The notes beneath the pieces are model-generated. The model saw only the letters and a list, made by a program, of their open reading frames with translations, did not search any database and was not told where the DNA came from. From Bacteroidales bacterium (GTDB taxonomy: Bacteria > Bacteroidota > Bacteroidia > Bacteroidales > Lentimicrobiaceae), in assembly GCA_024636955.1 (NCBI GenBank), contig JAGXGB010000030.1, forward strand, positions 1-36,461: a DNA stretch of 36,461 bases, written 5' to 3'. The position numbers were made by a program, and so were the translations under genes. This document shows positions 7,535 through 19,400 of this stretch, piece after piece. The first letter of the stretch is position 1; every line of letters begins with the position of its first letter.

Positions 7535-9829
7535 ATGAATAAACTCTTTACTATCTGCTTTATTTCCTTTATTATGTTCACCCATGTTGCTACAGCGCAA
7601 TCGCTTCAGTCATGGCGCCCGGGAGAACAGCAAATTAAGATTATTACAGTTGATGATGTTGAAAAAACAGAAGATGCCATGCATGCACTGAAGGCTTCTT
7701 ATTCCATCGGCTTAAGCATCAGCTATGAAGAAGCTGATGGATTTATAAGATGCTACGTAACTCCGGAAGAGTTAAACTTTTTGAGGGAACAAAATCTCAA
7801 AATAGAAATCGAAGTTGATGATCTAAATAAACTCTCTGCTTCCTTTGGCTCACGCGGAGTGCCGACGGGGTACTATACAGTTGCAGAACTAAATCAGATT
7901 GCTGACAGTTTGGCCACAAATTTTCCTGATATCTGCACAAAGCACTTAATTGGCACAAGCAGCGCCAACCATCAGATGTTTGCCCTGAAAATAAGCGATA
8001 ATTCAGCAATAGACGAAAACGAACCTGAACTCCTTTTTGATGGCGGAATACATGGAGATGAAATAGGCGGTCCTGAAAACCTGATACGTTTTGCCAGAGA
8101 CCTTTGTACTGGCTATGGTACTGATGAGGAAATTACATTTGCGGTTGATAGTGCAGAAATCTGGATCATATACTGCCTTAATCCCTATGGTCGTGATAAT
8201 ATGACACGATACAATGCCAACTTTATTGACCTGAACCGTGATTGCGGATATATGTGGAATAGCTCAGGAAATAGTCTGGCTTTATTTTCACAGCCTGAAA
8301 CAAAGGTTTTAAGGAATGTGTTGACTGAGCATCAGTTTGTAATCCATAACAGTCTCCACAGCGGTATTGAATTCGTTAGTTATCCATGGAGTTACAGGCA
8401 AACGCTTACTCCAGATGATGCTAACCATAGCTATCTTGCACAACAATATTCAATAAATTCAGGCTACTTGAACCTTCCTTATGGTCCGGGATTCTCAGGT
8501 ATGTATGCAATTAATGGTAGCACTAAGGATTTTGGTTACGGGGCAACCGGTGCAATAAGCTGGTCAGTTGAAATTTCAATGAATAAGCAACCGCCTGCAT
8601 CGCAAATAGGTTTGTTTTACCTTAACAATAAGAGTGCAATGCTTTCAATAGTTAACCATGCAATCAACCAGGGAATTAATGGAATAATTACCGATTCAAT
8701 TACTGGTGAACCATTGGCGGCGACTGTTTTTGTAAGTGATTTGTTCCCTATTAATACATCTGCATTAACTGGCGATTACCACAAATTCCTGGTGCCCGGG
8801 TCTTATTCCTTGCGTGTTGAAGCAACTGGCTATCTCACTCAAACGATATCAGATTTTACAGTGAACCAGGGTGAGCAAACCACCATTAACGTTCAAATGA
8901 TTCGTGGTGGCAGATATTTCGTACAAAGTTTGATATCATGTCAAATACCTAACAACAACCCGGAAGATGAAGGAAACACTCCCGCAGTTATTGGGAAGCC
9001 TGACACTATTGCCTATTCCATAGGCCGAAATGGCTTAGTTGTTGTTGACATGGGCACTGCAATACTTAACCGGACAGGCAATGATATTAAAGTATATGAA
9101 AGCGATGATACCCCGGAAGGTTATAATGTATATGCATCGGAAAACCCCTTAGGCCCATGGTCGATTCTTGGAACCGGCAATGGGACAACTTCCTTTGATT
9201 TGTCGGCCACATTCTTAAGCAAAGCCAGATATATCAAAATAACAGATGACGGAGACGGTTCATCTCAGGTACCCGACGCTGGTTTTGATTTGGATGCTGT
9301 TGAAAACCTACACCCCGATACATTGACCGTAGGATGGGTATCAGGCATAACCTACAATGATCAGGAGCCTTACTTTGTGATTCCGGGTGCAATTGTTACA
9401 ATCAATGAGAATGAGGTTATCAGCAATGAAAACGGTGAATACATAATTGCTTGTGTTCCCGGGGATTTTGAACTTTCTGTTACAGCTCCTTATTATTATG
9501 GAATTGACACAGTTACAATCGCCTTAGGTGATACACTAATACATAGCATGTATCTTAGCTTGACTGAATCAACTCAATTCTACAAAGATCAATCAGGTTT
9601 TTCAGTTTATCCTGTTCCTGCAACAGATTACTTAACTCTACAAGGCCCTTCAGGCGGTTATTTAATAGAGATATATAACATGCACGGAATCAAACTTGAT
9701 GAAGCAAATATTTATGTTACAGCTAACGGTTACATATATCAAACAAGTAGGTTCCTGACAGGTTTGTATTTTATGCGTATTTATGATAATGAACAGTTGT
9801 ATACTATAAAGTTTATAAAAGGACAATAA
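7535..9829 (+). CDS. Secreted M14 zinc carboxypeptidase with T9SS sorting domain
   Basis: 764 residues. Signal peptide 1-21 (FTICFISFIMFTHVATA), a pro-like region, then an M14 metallocarboxypeptidase domain (about 116-375). Zinc ligands are H173 and E176 (GIHGDEIGG) and H275 (NSLHSG); the substrate-binding stretch NPYGRDNMTRYNANFIDLNR and the catalytic glutamate E346 (SWSVEISMN) are present, so it should be active in removing C-terminal residues. Two carboxypeptidase-regulatory-like beta sandwiches (about 385-455 and 595-670) flank a domain ending in DGDGSSQVPDAGFDLDAVE. The last ~80 residues (VYPVPATDYLTL to TIKFIKGQ) are a T9SS type-A sorting domain, so the protein is expected on the surface or outside the cell. 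P1 specificity (basic versus hydrophobic) is not evident. Confidence 0.93.
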   Translation: MNKLFTICFISFIMFTHVATAQSLQSWRPGEQQIKIITVDDVEKTEDAMHALKASYSIGLSISYEEADGFIRCYVTPEELNFLREQNLKIEIEVDDLNKLSASFGSRGVPTGYYTVAELNQIADSLATNFPDICTKHLIGTSSANHQMFALKISDNSAIDENEPELLFDGGIHGDEIGGPENLIRFARDLCTGYGTDEEITFAVDSAEIWIIYCLNPYGRDNMTRYNANFIDLNRDCGYMWNSSGNSLALFSQPETKVLRNVLTEHQFVIHNSLHSGIEFVSYPWSYRQTLTPDDANHSYLAQQYSINSGYLNLPYGPGFSGMYAINGSTKDFGYGATGAISWSVEISMNKQPPASQIGLFYLNNKSAMLSIVNHAINQGINGIITDSITGEPLAATVFVSDLFPINTSALTGDYHKFLVPGSYSLRVEATGYLTQTISDFTVNQGEQTTINVQMIRGGRYFVQSLISCQIPNNNPEDEGNTPAVIGKPDTIAYSIGRNGLVVVDMGTAILNRTGNDIKVYESDDTPEGYNVYASENPLGPWSILGTGNGTTSFDLSATFLSKARYIKITDDGDGSSQVPDAGFDLDAVENLHPDTLTVGWVSGITYNDQEPYFVIPGAIVTINENEVISNENGEYIIACVPGDFELSVTAPYYYGIDTVTIALGDTLIHSMYLSLTESTQFYKDQSGFSVYPVPATDYLTLQGPSGGYLIEIYNMHGIKLDEANIYVTANGYIYQTSRFLTGLYFMRIYDNEQLYTIKFIKGQ

Positions 9830-9980
9830 TTCTGAAATACTCAATAAACACAGAAAAGTGATTACAACCACCTGACTCATGATAGGCAAAAAATGCAATA
9901 CAGAATATTAATATAAGTTGAAGAACAAAAATTTTAACTTCGTAAAAAGTTATATCAAATCAACCAAACCACGTGAATAG

Positions 9981-12299
9981 ATGAAAAAAATCTTTACAAT
10001 TAGCTTACTGGTTCTTATCTTTTCCTCTGCTCAATCTGAAACAATCAGGAAAACCTACACTACTTCGCAGCCAACTATAACTGTTTCAAATGGCTTCCAC
10101 ACTATTTCTTGTGATGGAATGCTTGTAACCGGCAAAGTTGGAGAACCCGGACTACCCTACAATAGTGTTCAACTACTTCTGCCTCCGGGACACGAAGCCG
10201 TTAGTATTTCAATTGAAGGAAAGAACAAAGTTCAACTTGGAGGTTATATAAAACTCTATCCGGTTCAACATTCACGCCCCCTTTCTAATAATTCTCCTGA
10301 ACCTTTTGTGATAAATGATGAAATTTACACAGGTGAAACAAGCTACCCGAAATCAGCTACCGGTAAGCTTTCAACTCATTTCATGAATGGTTATTCCTAT
10401 GCACTTTGCACATTTACCCCGGCTGAATATAATCCCGCAGAGGGCATCTTAAGCTGGTATACTTCAGTTACAATAACTATTGAAACTGAAGAGACCGGGC
10501 GTGCATCGGCTGCTTTAAAAAACCTTGCTAATGATGAAAGAACATTAGCACGCTGCCGTTCTTTTGCACAAAACCCCGAAGCTGTTGATTATTACCCTTC
10601 AGCATCAAGGTCATTTGACAACTATGATATCCTTATCATAACCCCTTCAGCTTTTAGTGGACAAATGCAATCACTTGTTAATTTATACCATCAACAAGGT
10701 TTAAAAACTATCATTTCAACCACTGAATATATAGTGTCGCACATTGACGGTTCAGATATGGCTGAAAAGATGCGCAACCTTATAATTCACGAATATCAGA
10801 ACTTTGGTATCAGTCAGGTAATACTTGGTGGTGATGTAGAGCATGTAACCTACAGGGGTTTCTACTGTGCTGCCCAGTCGTCAACATTGTATGAAGATAA
10901 CAATATTCCAGCTGACTTATATTTCTCAGCACTTGACGGCAACTGGAATACCAACGGGAATCAGATGTGGGGTGAAATAGGAGAAGATGACCTGCTGCCT
11001 GAAATATCTGTAGGCAGGCTATCATTCAGCACAACCGCTGAGCTTGCTTCAATGATCAATAAGACCACTATGTATCAAAACCATCCTGTTGAAGGAGAAC
11101 TTAGAAATCATCTTTTTGCAGGTGAGAACTTATGGTACAATCCTGATACCTGGGGATCAGATTACCTTGAGTTACTTGTGGGTACGCAAACTGAAAACGG
11201 TTATACCACAACCGGTATTCCAGGCTCCTATCCTATTGAAAGGATGTATGATGAAACCTCACAATGGGAACCTCAGGACCTCATGAACACAATTAATGCC
11301 GGTAGTTCATTTATTAATCATGTGGGTCATGCAAACGAGAATTATACTATGAAATTATACAACTGGGATATTACCAATAGTAATTTCGCAGGCGTAAACG
11401 GCACAACCCATAATTTCCCTATAATTTATACACATGGTTGCATCTGTGGTTCTTTTGATGCAAATGACTGCATTGGTGAACGAATGGTTGCAATTGACAA
11501 CTTTGCTTCAGCTTTTGTAGGCAATTCAAGATATGGGTGGTTTAATGAAGGACAAACTGAAGGGCCTTCAGCTCATCTGCACAGAGAATTTATTGATGCA
11601 CTTTTTACTGACAGTTTGAACAGAATAGGTAGCGCTCATATGGAATCAAAGATAGCCACCGCACCATGGGTAAATGCACCCGGGCAATGGGAAGAAGGCG
11701 CTTTAAGATGGTGTTTCTATGATTGTAATGTGCTGGGAGATCCTGCAATGGCAATATGGACCAATGAAGTTATTCCGGTTGCAGCAACTTATCCTGCTAC
11801 TATTTCGTCAACAAGCATGTCATTCGAAGTTTCGGTGCTAAGCCAGGGAATGCCTGCCCAGGGGCTTACTGTTGCAGCAGTTAAAAACGGAGTGCTTATC
11901 GGCAGAGGTGTTACAAACCAGGCAGGAGTTGCTGAAGTAATGCTTGACTCATTGATTACAGTCACCGGTCAGGGTGAGGTTGTGATTTCTGGTTATAACT
12001 GTAAGGCAACAGCTTATGCAGTAATGTTTTCAGGAAATACTGCAGTTTCTAACATACCTTCAACTAGTTTTAGTTTTTATCCTAATCCGGCTGACAATTA
12101 TATAAATCTATCGCTCAATGGATACAGCATCAACAAGATTGTGATTACCAACCTTGTTGGCAAAAAAATAAAAGAAATTACATACTCCTCCGCTAAGTCG
12201 AACCTTAAAATCCCAACGGGAGATATTAACCCGGGGATTTACTTCCTGCACTTCTCAAATCCATCTGATACAGGGGTAACAAAGATTATCATTCAGTAA
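9981..12299 (+). CDS. Secreted C25 (gingipain-family) cysteine peptidase with T9SS sorting domain (1)
   Basis: 772 residues. Signal peptide 1-19, a C25 propeptide-like region (about 20-205, including GEPGLPYNSVQLLLPPG), then a C25 catalytic domain beginning YDILIITPSAF (about 214). The likely catalytic pair is H450 in NHVGHANEN and C487 in HGCICGSF, the family's C-x2-G-x-F pattern. The usual GHG around the histidine is GHA here, and the His-Cys distance (37) is a little longer than the 33 I recall for RgpB. An Ig-like domain (about 596-690) and a T9SS type-A C-terminal domain (YPNPADNYINLSLN to TKIIIQ) follow. The Asp-box gene starts 35 bp downstream, so they are probably co-transcribed. Cleavage specificity (Arg, Lys or other) cannot be assigned. 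Confidence 0.9.
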   Translation: MKKIFTISLLVLIFSSAQSETIRKTYTTSQPTITVSNGFHTISCDGMLVTGKVGEPGLPYNSVQLLLPPGHEAVSISIEGKNKVQLGGYIKLYPVQHSRPLSNNSPEPFVINDEIYTGETSYPKSATGKLSTHFMNGYSYALCTFTPAEYNPAEGILSWYTSVTITIETEETGRASAALKNLANDERTLARCRSFAQNPEAVDYYPSASRSFDNYDILIITPSAFSGQMQSLVNLYHQQGLKTIISTTEYIVSHIDGSDMAEKMRNLIIHEYQNFGISQVILGGDVEHVTYRGFYCAAQSSTLYEDNNIPADLYFSALDGNWNTNGNQMWGEIGEDDLLPEISVGRLSFSTTAELASMINKTTMYQNHPVEGELRNHLFAGENLWYNPDTWGSDYLELLVGTQTENGYTTTGIPGSYPIERMYDETSQWEPQDLMNTINAGSSFINHVGHANENYTMKLYNWDITNSNFAGVNGTTHNFPIIYTHGCICGSFDANDCIGERMVAIDNFASAFVGNSRYGWFNEGQTEGPSAHLHREFIDALFTDSLNRIGSAHMESKIATAPWVNAPGQWEEGALRWCFYDCNVLGDPAMAIWTNEVIPVAATYPATISSTSMSFEVSVLSQGMPAQGLTVAAVKNGVLIGRGVTNQAGVAEVMLDSLITVTGQGEVVISGYNCKATAYAVMFSGNTAVSNIPSTSFSFYPNPADNYINLSLNGYSINKIVITNLVGKKIKEITYSSAKSNLKIPTGDINPGIYFLHFSNPSDTGVTKIIIQ

Positions 12300-12334
12300 C
12301 TCAAACAATTTATAAATATAAACCTTTCAAAGTG

Positions 12335-15300
12335 ATGCGAAAACTACTCATAATGCTTGTACTGCCAATGCTGATGTTACCTTCAGTAAATGCGCAGAAG
12401 CCAAAAAAACAGTTGTATACACCAAATGCTCCTGTTCCGCCAAGTTTACAGGTTGATGACCGTATTGACAACATGTCATATTGGCGTCGCATGGCTTCTT
12501 TGGGTCTTGTTCCTGTACAACAGGAAACAAAAACTCCGGGAGCTATTTATGGCACATCGAAGTTAATAGGCAGGTACTTAATGACTGAAGATTCACCTGA
12601 TGTACCTGTTACCAATCAGACATCAACACAAAGTGAAAACTCAATATTCATCAATCCCATGAATGCTGAAGCGGTTTTGCAGTCAAACAATAGCACAACC
12701 CAACCATTTTCAACAATATACGGAGCTAACAGCTTCATGTCAAATGACGCAGGCTCAACCTGGGGTGGTTCATTATTGGGAGCCGGTGGATCAAATAGCG
12801 GTGACCCAACTACTGCCATAAGCCTTTCAGGTAGGTATTATGTAGGTTATATTCATAGCAATGGAGGTCAGGGAGTATCATACAGCACTAATCAGGGGGA
12901 AACATGGACTTCGGTTTTAGTTGCACCCGGCCCTCCCGGTTATAATTCCCTGCTCGATAAGAATCACATGTGGATTGACAACAGTCCAACCAGTCCTCAC
13001 GAAGGAAACCTATATAATGCTTGGACTAACTTTGGAGGTACAAATAATAACCAGATTGAAGTATCAAGGTCAACTGATGAGGGGTTAACATGGTCAACAC
13101 CAGTTAATATAAGCAGCGCAGTGAATGCCGGCAACCATAATCAGGGTGTTAATATACAAACCGGCCCTAATGGAGAGGTGTATGTTTTATGGATTTTATA
13201 TGACAACTGGCCTTCGGATGAGAAAGCCCTTGCATTAGCGAAATCTCTTGATGGTGGAGCTACCTGGGAACCTGCAGTTAGAATACATAACAATATAAGG
13301 GGTATCAGAAACACCGGGGTTGGTAAGAATATGAGGGTTAATGGCTTTCCAACAATGGCAGTGGATATAAGCGATGGTCCTTTTAGAGGTAATATTTATG
13401 TTTCATGGGCAAACATTGGAACTCCGGGTATAAATTCAGGTAATGATGCTGATGCATACGTAATGAAATCAACTGATGGCGGTACAACCTGGGGAACACC
13501 TGTTAAAGTAAATCAGGACCCATCAGGACTTGGAAAGAAACACTACTTTCCATGGATTACTTGTGACCCGATTAATGGTAATTTGAGCGTCATATATTAT
13601 GATGACCGCAATGTTAGTTCTACTCAGTGTGAGGTATATGTCTCCAATTCAATTGACGGAGCAGCTACATGGTGGGATGTTAAGGTAAGTGATGTATCTT
13701 TTACTCCTTCGCCAATACCAGGTCTTGCCAGTGGTTATATGGGCGATTACCTTGCAATACAAGCACGCGATGGTTGGGTATACCCTGTTTGGGCCGACAA
13801 TAGGTTAGGATATGTAATGAGTTTTGTATCTCCGTTTGTAATAGGACCTCCCCAAAATCAGCCATGGCTCATGTATTATGACAACTCACTCAATGATGCT
13901 GAAGGAAATGGAAATGGACTTATGGATTTTGGCGAATCAACCTTAATGAACTTATCAATTGAAAACCAGGGAGGACAACCTGCATCAAATGTTAATGTTA
14001 TACTCACAACTGACAATCCTTACATTACAATCACTGACGATAATGCATCTTTTGGTAACATTCCAAGTGATGCAATTATAACTGTAGAAGATGCATTTGC
14101 TTTCAGTGTAGCTAACAACATACCCGATGCTGAACAAGTAATCTTCACTATTGCTGCAACTGATGCAAATGACAGCACCTACTATAGCAACTTTAATATT
14201 GAAGCACATGCCCCTGGATTTAGAACAGGACTAATTGCTCTTACTGAAGTAACCGGTAATGGCAATAACCGGCTTGATGCTGGTGAAACAGCAACTATAC
14301 GCATCTCCACTATTAATTCAGGTGATTACAAAGCCTATGATGTTGCAGGTATGCTAACAACTGCCAGTCCATATATTACTATAAGTAATCCTTCATTTCA
14401 TTGGGACAGCATAATGCCAGGGCCTATGAATGCAGTACTACCTGTATTTAACATATCAGTAGCGCCTGAAACTCCTGTAGGGCATTTTGCTGAGTTTACT
14501 TACCAACTAAACTCACAATACCATCAGGCAACTAAACAATTTAGTTACCCTGTAGGGATGATCATTGAAGATTGGGAAATTGGGAACTTCAACAATTTTG
14601 AATGGGACTTTGGAGGTTCATCAACATGGCAGGTCACAAACCTTGAAAAGTATGAAGGTGCCTACAGTGCAGTTTCAGGTTCTATTTCGCACAATGCAAC
14701 CTCTGAATTGAGCATAGACTACAATGTATTGCAGGATGATTCAATATCATTCTATGTAAAAGTATCATCTCAGGCCAATTTTGACTTTCTCAAGTTCTAC
14801 ATTGACAACGATTTGGTTGGCCAATGGTCAGGGCAACAGGAATGGCTGAGAGTTGTGTTTCCTGTATCAGCAGGACCTCAAACTTTCAAATGGATATATT
14901 CAAAAAATGGCACTCTTACTGCAGGTCTTGATAAAGCGTGGGTTGATTTTATAGTATTTCCTCCACTACTCCAAACAACTGCTTATGCCGGTGCTGATGG
15001 TAATACTTGTGAGCGCGAATCATTTATGCTCTCAGGTGCAGCAAACAATTTTGTAAGTGCCCAGTGGACTACTTCAGGTGATGGTACATTTGATAATGCT
15101 ACTGAATTAAACTGTTTCTATACTCCAGGAGGTGCTGATATATTAAGTGGAAATGCTATTTTGACACTTACAGTTAATGGACCTGAAGGTGAAGTTAAGA
15201 CAGATAATTTGTCGCTGACCATCTCAAACCAGGCAATTATTCAAACAATTACGGATATTGCAGTTTGCAATGGTTTAACAGTTGATATTAATGCAAGTGC

Positions 15301-16258
15301 ACAAAACTACACTTCATTAAACTGGACAAGCACAGGAACAGGAAACTTTACTGACCCTTCCGCCTTAACAACTACTTACCAACCTTCACCAGCTGACTAT
15401 GCAGCCGGCACTATAATACTTTCACTTGCTGCTACATCTCAGTCACCATGTGGAAATATAAGTCGGGATGTTAATGTTGCTTTCTTGCCTTTACCAACTG
15501 CCTCGATATCACAGGATGTTGCAATTTGTGCCGGCGAAACAGCTACAGGACAAGTTAACTTAACAGGTACAGCACCATGGTCATTTGAAATTTCAAATGG
15601 AATTGGTGTTGTTGAAACAAGCGATAACCCTTACACTTTTTCAGTGAATCCTACTGAAACAACCACTTATTCAATCAATACTGTCACTGATGCAAATCAA
15701 TGCCAGAATACAGTTGATGGAAGCTATATTGTAACAGTAAACCAGCTACCAGTTGTATCAATTTCAGAAGATTCAACACTTTGCGCAGGCACGTCTATTA
15801 CAATAACAGCTGGTGCTGAGGGAGAAGTAACCTACCAGTGGAGCCCCGGGAACCAGGTAACTCCATCAATAACCATTGACACTACCGGAAATGGTTTAGG
15901 TGCAAAAACCTTTACCGTTGAAGTAACCAATGCAGCGGGTTGCAGTAAAACTGCGTCAACAACAGTAACCTTCCAGGACTGCACAGGTCTTGATGAAATG
16001 CTGTCATCTGACCTGGTTATTTATCCTAATCCTTCAAAAGGAGTGTTTACGCTTAAGCTCAACTCTAACAGCAGGGAAACTTATTTAGTTGAAGTTTATG
16101 ACATGAGCAATAAACTCGTTTACACTCAACCGGATGTTACAATTGGATCTTCTGATAAATACACAGTTAATGTTTCCGGTTTGAGTGATGGAGTATATAA
16201 ATTGTATCTGAAAAACGACAGTGGTGTATTATCAACCAAAATAGTTATCAGGAAGTAA
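12335..16258 (+). CDS. Large secreted Asp-box (BNR) repeat, multi-domain T9SS protein
   Basis: 1307 residues from ATG 12335; a GTG three bases earlier is less likely. Signal peptide RKLLIMLVLPMLMLPSVNA. Five Asp-boxes mark a six-bladed beta-propeller (about 100-500): STNQGETW, STDEGLTW, SLDGGATW, STDGGTTW and SIDGAATW. Then come two CARDB-like units (about 517-740; NGNGLMDFGES and NGNNRLDAGET), a MAM-like jelly roll (about 742-880; FEWDFGGSSTWQVTN, LDKAWVDFIVFPP), several PKD/Ig-like repeats, and a T9SS C-terminal domain (VIYPNPSKGVFTLKL to KIVIRK). No sialidase FRIP motif is seen, so a glycan- or matrix-binding adhesin is more likely than a sialidase. It lies 35 bp after a C25 peptidase gene, which suggests a shared job at the cell surface. 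Confidence 0.88.
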   Translation: MRKLLIMLVLPMLMLPSVNAQKPKKQLYTPNAPVPPSLQVDDRIDNMSYWRRMASLGLVPVQQETKTPGAIYGTSKLIGRYLMTEDSPDVPVTNQTSTQSENSIFINPMNAEAVLQSNNSTTQPFSTIYGANSFMSNDAGSTWGGSLLGAGGSNSGDPTTAISLSGRYYVGYIHSNGGQGVSYSTNQGETWTSVLVAPGPPGYNSLLDKNHMWIDNSPTSPHEGNLYNAWTNFGGTNNNQIEVSRSTDEGLTWSTPVNISSAVNAGNHNQGVNIQTGPNGEVYVLWILYDNWPSDEKALALAKSLDGGATWEPAVRIHNNIRGIRNTGVGKNMRVNGFPTMAVDISDGPFRGNIYVSWANIGTPGINSGNDADAYVMKSTDGGTTWGTPVKVNQDPSGLGKKHYFPWITCDPINGNLSVIYYDDRNVSSTQCEVYVSNSIDGAATWWDVKVSDVSFTPSPIPGLASGYMGDYLAIQARDGWVYPVWADNRLGYVMSFVSPFVIGPPQNQPWLMYYDNSLNDAEGNGNGLMDFGESTLMNLSIENQGGQPASNVNVILTTDNPYITITDDNASFGNIPSDAIITVEDAFAFSVANNIPDAEQVIFTIAATDANDSTYYSNFNIEAHAPGFRTGLIALTEVTGNGNNRLDAGETATIRISTINSGDYKAYDVAGMLTTASPYITISNPSFHWDSIMPGPMNAVLPVFNISVAPETPVGHFAEFTYQLNSQYHQATKQFSYPVGMIIEDWEIGNFNNFEWDFGGSSTWQVTNLEKYEGAYSAVSGSISHNATSELSIDYNVLQDDSISFYVKVSSQANFDFLKFYIDNDLVGQWSGQQEWLRVVFPVSAGPQTFKWIYSKNGTLTAGLDKAWVDFIVFPPLLQTTAYAGADGNTCERESFMLSGAANNFVSAQWTTSGDGTFDNATELNCFYTPGGADILSGNAILTLTVNGPEGEVKTDNLSLTISNQAIIQTITDIAVCNGLTVDINASAQNYTSLNWTSTGTGNFTDPSALTTTYQPSPADYAAGTIILSLAATSQSPCGNISRDVNVAFLPLPTASISQDVAICAGETATGQVNLTGTAPWSFEISNGIGVVETSDNPYTFSVNPTETTTYSINTVTDANQCQNTVDGSYIVTVNQLPVVSISEDSTLCAGTSITITAGAEGEVTYQWSPGNQVTPSITIDTTGNGLGAKTFTVEVTNAAGCSKTASTTVTFQDCTGLDEMLSSDLVIYPNPSKGVFTLKLNSNSRETYLVEVYDMSNKLVYTQPDVTIGSSDKYTVNVSGLSDGVYKLYLKNDSGVLSTKIVIRK

Positions 16259-16348
16259 TTATAACGTTTGAATGTCCACCACACTTAAATGCCGTGCAAA
16301 TGTTCATATTTCTTAATATGATGGGCAAAAGCCTAATTTAGAATGCTT

Positions 16349-16395
16349 ATAAATAAGATGTATTGTCGTATCGACAATACATCTTATTTATTTTT
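16349..16395 (+). terminator. Long perfect hairpin, probable terminator
   Basis: A perfect 18-bp stem (16351-16368 with 16372-16389), extendable to 20 bp by two A-T pairs, a 3-base loop TAT, and T-rich sequence after it (ATTTTTAG). It probably ends the 9981-16258 transcript. The flanking A and T runs would let it work in either direction. Confidence 0.7.
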
Positions 16396-16398
16396 AGT

Positions 16399-16406
16399 TA
16401 TTTTTG
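16399..16406 (+). promoter_or_regulatory. Possible -7 promoter element for the second C25 peptidase
   Basis: TATTTTTG matches TAnnTTTG and lies just after the hairpin, about 80 bp before the ATG at 16486. No TTG is found 19 bases upstream, so the match is partial. Confidence 0.3.
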
Positions 16407-16485
16407 TGAATCCATATTTTTCGTAAAGCATTTCCTGAATAACCTCGAGTTATCATTTTTATAAAATCAAACCATTGAACCACTT

Positions 16486-19400
16486 ATGAAAAAACATCTA
16501 CTACGCATTAATCTGAACCATAAATTGATGCAAGTTCTTCTTGCATTGGTTTTAACTATGGGATCAGTATTCAGCTTTGCAAATGAGTACCGCTACAGTG
16601 ATAGCTGGGGCACTCAGGGACTGAGCACAAAAAGGCAATCATCTGATGGAATAAATCTTAATTTTTCCATGCAACACTTTGCTTTTGAAGATCGTGAAGT
16701 TAATGGCAATATAATGAAGGCAATTTCATTCTCCGAATCATTATTGCCTAACCTTGAGGGTAACCCTGATCTGCCGGGCTTTGGAAGATATATTGCTATT
16801 CCACAAGGTTCAACTCCAGTACTTGAAATTACAAGCATGCGTACTGAGAGGTTCACCAATATTGAAATTGCGCCTGCCCCACGTATTCCTCTTGATACTG
16901 AAACAGGTCCACTTGAATATTCAAAAAACCCTCAGATCTATAATAAAGATGCTTTCTTCCCTGCACAGCCTGTAATGCTTGACAACTTTACACAGATTCG
17001 CGGAATAGATGTTTGCATGTTGAACATAGTACCTTATCAATACAATCCTGTAACAAAGGAACTTATTGTTTATCGTGATATTGAAATCAGCATTACTTAC
17101 GAAGGTGGTAGCCGTAATTTCGGCGACACAAGATACCGCAGCGCTCATTGGGATCAGATTCTTGAAGATATCATCTTTAACTATTCAAGTTTACCAGTAG
17201 TTGATTATGATGCACAAGCAGCTAACAGAAGCCGCTCAACCGGATATGAGTATCTTATAATAGTTCCTAATGATCCAATCTTTAGTCAATGGGCTGACTC
17301 AATAAAGAATTTCCGTAATGAAGAAGGTATTTACACAGGTGTTGTAAAATTATCGGATATAGGCACAAACGTATCGGCTTCAGCACTTGAATCATACATC
17401 AATACTGCTTATAATACCTGGGATATACCTCCAACAGCAGTATTGCTTCTTGGTGATTACGGACAGGCATCAGCCAATGCTAATTCAATTACTTCACCTA
17501 TTTATGACAACTATTGTGTTTCGGACAATATTCTTGCTGATGTTAACGGTGACCACATGCCCGACATTGTTTTCGCAAGGATAACAGCCAACAATGCAGC
17601 ACAACTTGAGTCAATGATTGGCCGCTTTTTGAAATATGAGCGTACACCTCCAACCAGTCCTGCTTTTTATGCTAACCCAATTACAGCATTAGGCTGGCAA
17701 ACAGTACGTTGGTTCCAGATATGTTCAGAAACCGTAGGTGGATTCTGGAAGAACTCACTTGGCAAGACACCGGTTCGAATAAATAAAGTTTATGAAGGTA
17801 CTCCGGGATCAGTATGGTCAACAGCCCAAAATACAAACACTGTTGTTGGTGTTTTTGGTCCAAACGGATTAGGTTACATTCCACAATCACCTGCTACACT
17901 TGGCGGATGGGATGGTGGCAACGCTACAATGATTAATAATGCGCTGAATGCCGGCTCCTTTATGCTTATGCACCGCGACCATGGAAATGAAACCGGATGG
18001 GGCGAACCTTCATACCAGAATGGGAATATCAACGGACTTCAAAATACCGACCTGAGCTGGATTCTTTCCATAAACTGCTTAACCGGCAAATACAACTGGT
18101 CAAGTGAAAGTTTCACTGAAAAGTTCCACCGTCATACATTTAACTCACAACCAGCAGGTGCTCTTGGGCTAACTGCAGCATCTGAAACATCATATTCATT
18201 TGTGAATGACACCTATGTATGGGGCTTAATGGACAACATGTGGCCACAATTTATGCCACAATATGGGTCAAATCCTGAATCACGTGGCGTATTACCTGCT
18301 TTTGCAAATAATGCAGGTAAATATTTCCTCCAACAGTCGAGCTGGCCATATAACACAAGTAATAAAGAAGTAACCTATCATTTATTCCATCATCATGGCG
18401 ATGCGTTTATAAGGGTATGCACTGAAGTTCCTCAGAACATATCAGCAACTTATAGTCCAACTATTTATGAAAGTGAAACTGAAATTACTATTTTAACTGC
18501 ACCTAATGCAAAAATCTGCATTTCTGCTTATGGATCTATACTTGCTACTGCATCTACATCAATGAATACAACAGTTTCTCTAACCATACCTCAGCAATTT
18601 GAAGGTACTGTTTTAAAAGTTACCATTACAAAACCGAACTGCAACAGGTATGAAGGTTACATTACTGTTGTTCCTGATGTTACTGCTGCCAATGCAGGTG
18701 CTGATGCCACACAGTGTGCTGACCAGTCAGTTCAACTTGAAGGTTCAGCTACTAACTATGAATCATTATTATGGGCAACCAATGGTGATGGTAGTTTTGA
18801 TGATGCTACAATACTCACTCCAATTTACACTCCGGGTTCATCAGATATAGCAGAAGGTACTGTAATCCTTTCATTAACTGCCAGTAAAACCGGAATAAGT
18901 GATTCAACTGACTATGTAACAGTTACACTTGTTCCTGCTCCTACAGTATTCGCAGGAACTGATGCAAATATTTGTATTGGTGACAATTATTCAGCTTCTG
19001 AAGCAACAGCTGAGTACTATACTGAACTGTATTGGACAACAAGTGGTACAGGAGAATTTTCTGATATTAATTCATTAAATCCACGCTACACGCCAAGTGC
19101 AGCAGATATATTAAATGGGAATGTTGTGCTCACCCTCAATGTATCCAACGGAATCTGCGAAGTACGTACAGCAACTGTTCCGGTAGCTATTAATCCAAAT
19201 CCTGAAACATCCATTTCAGGAGCAACAGAAGCCTGCCAGAATCAAACAGGTTTGGTTTACACTGCAACTGGTGAAAATTACGAATATGAGTGGAGCGTTA
19301 TTGGTGGTAGTGTCACTTCTGGAGCTACTTCAAATGAAGTTACTGTTGATCTGGGTACTGAGCAAACAGCTTATTTGAATGTTTTAGCTACCAATGAGTT

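Noticed and set aside
9881..9900. GGCAAAAAATGC before the first C25 gene as a sigma54 promoter
   Set aside because: The spacing between GG and GC is 8 bases, and sigma54 needs 10.
12335..16258. Sialidase annotation for the Asp-box protein
   Set aside because: Asp-boxes alone occur in many propellers; the N-terminal FRIP motif and an evident arginine triad are not seen.
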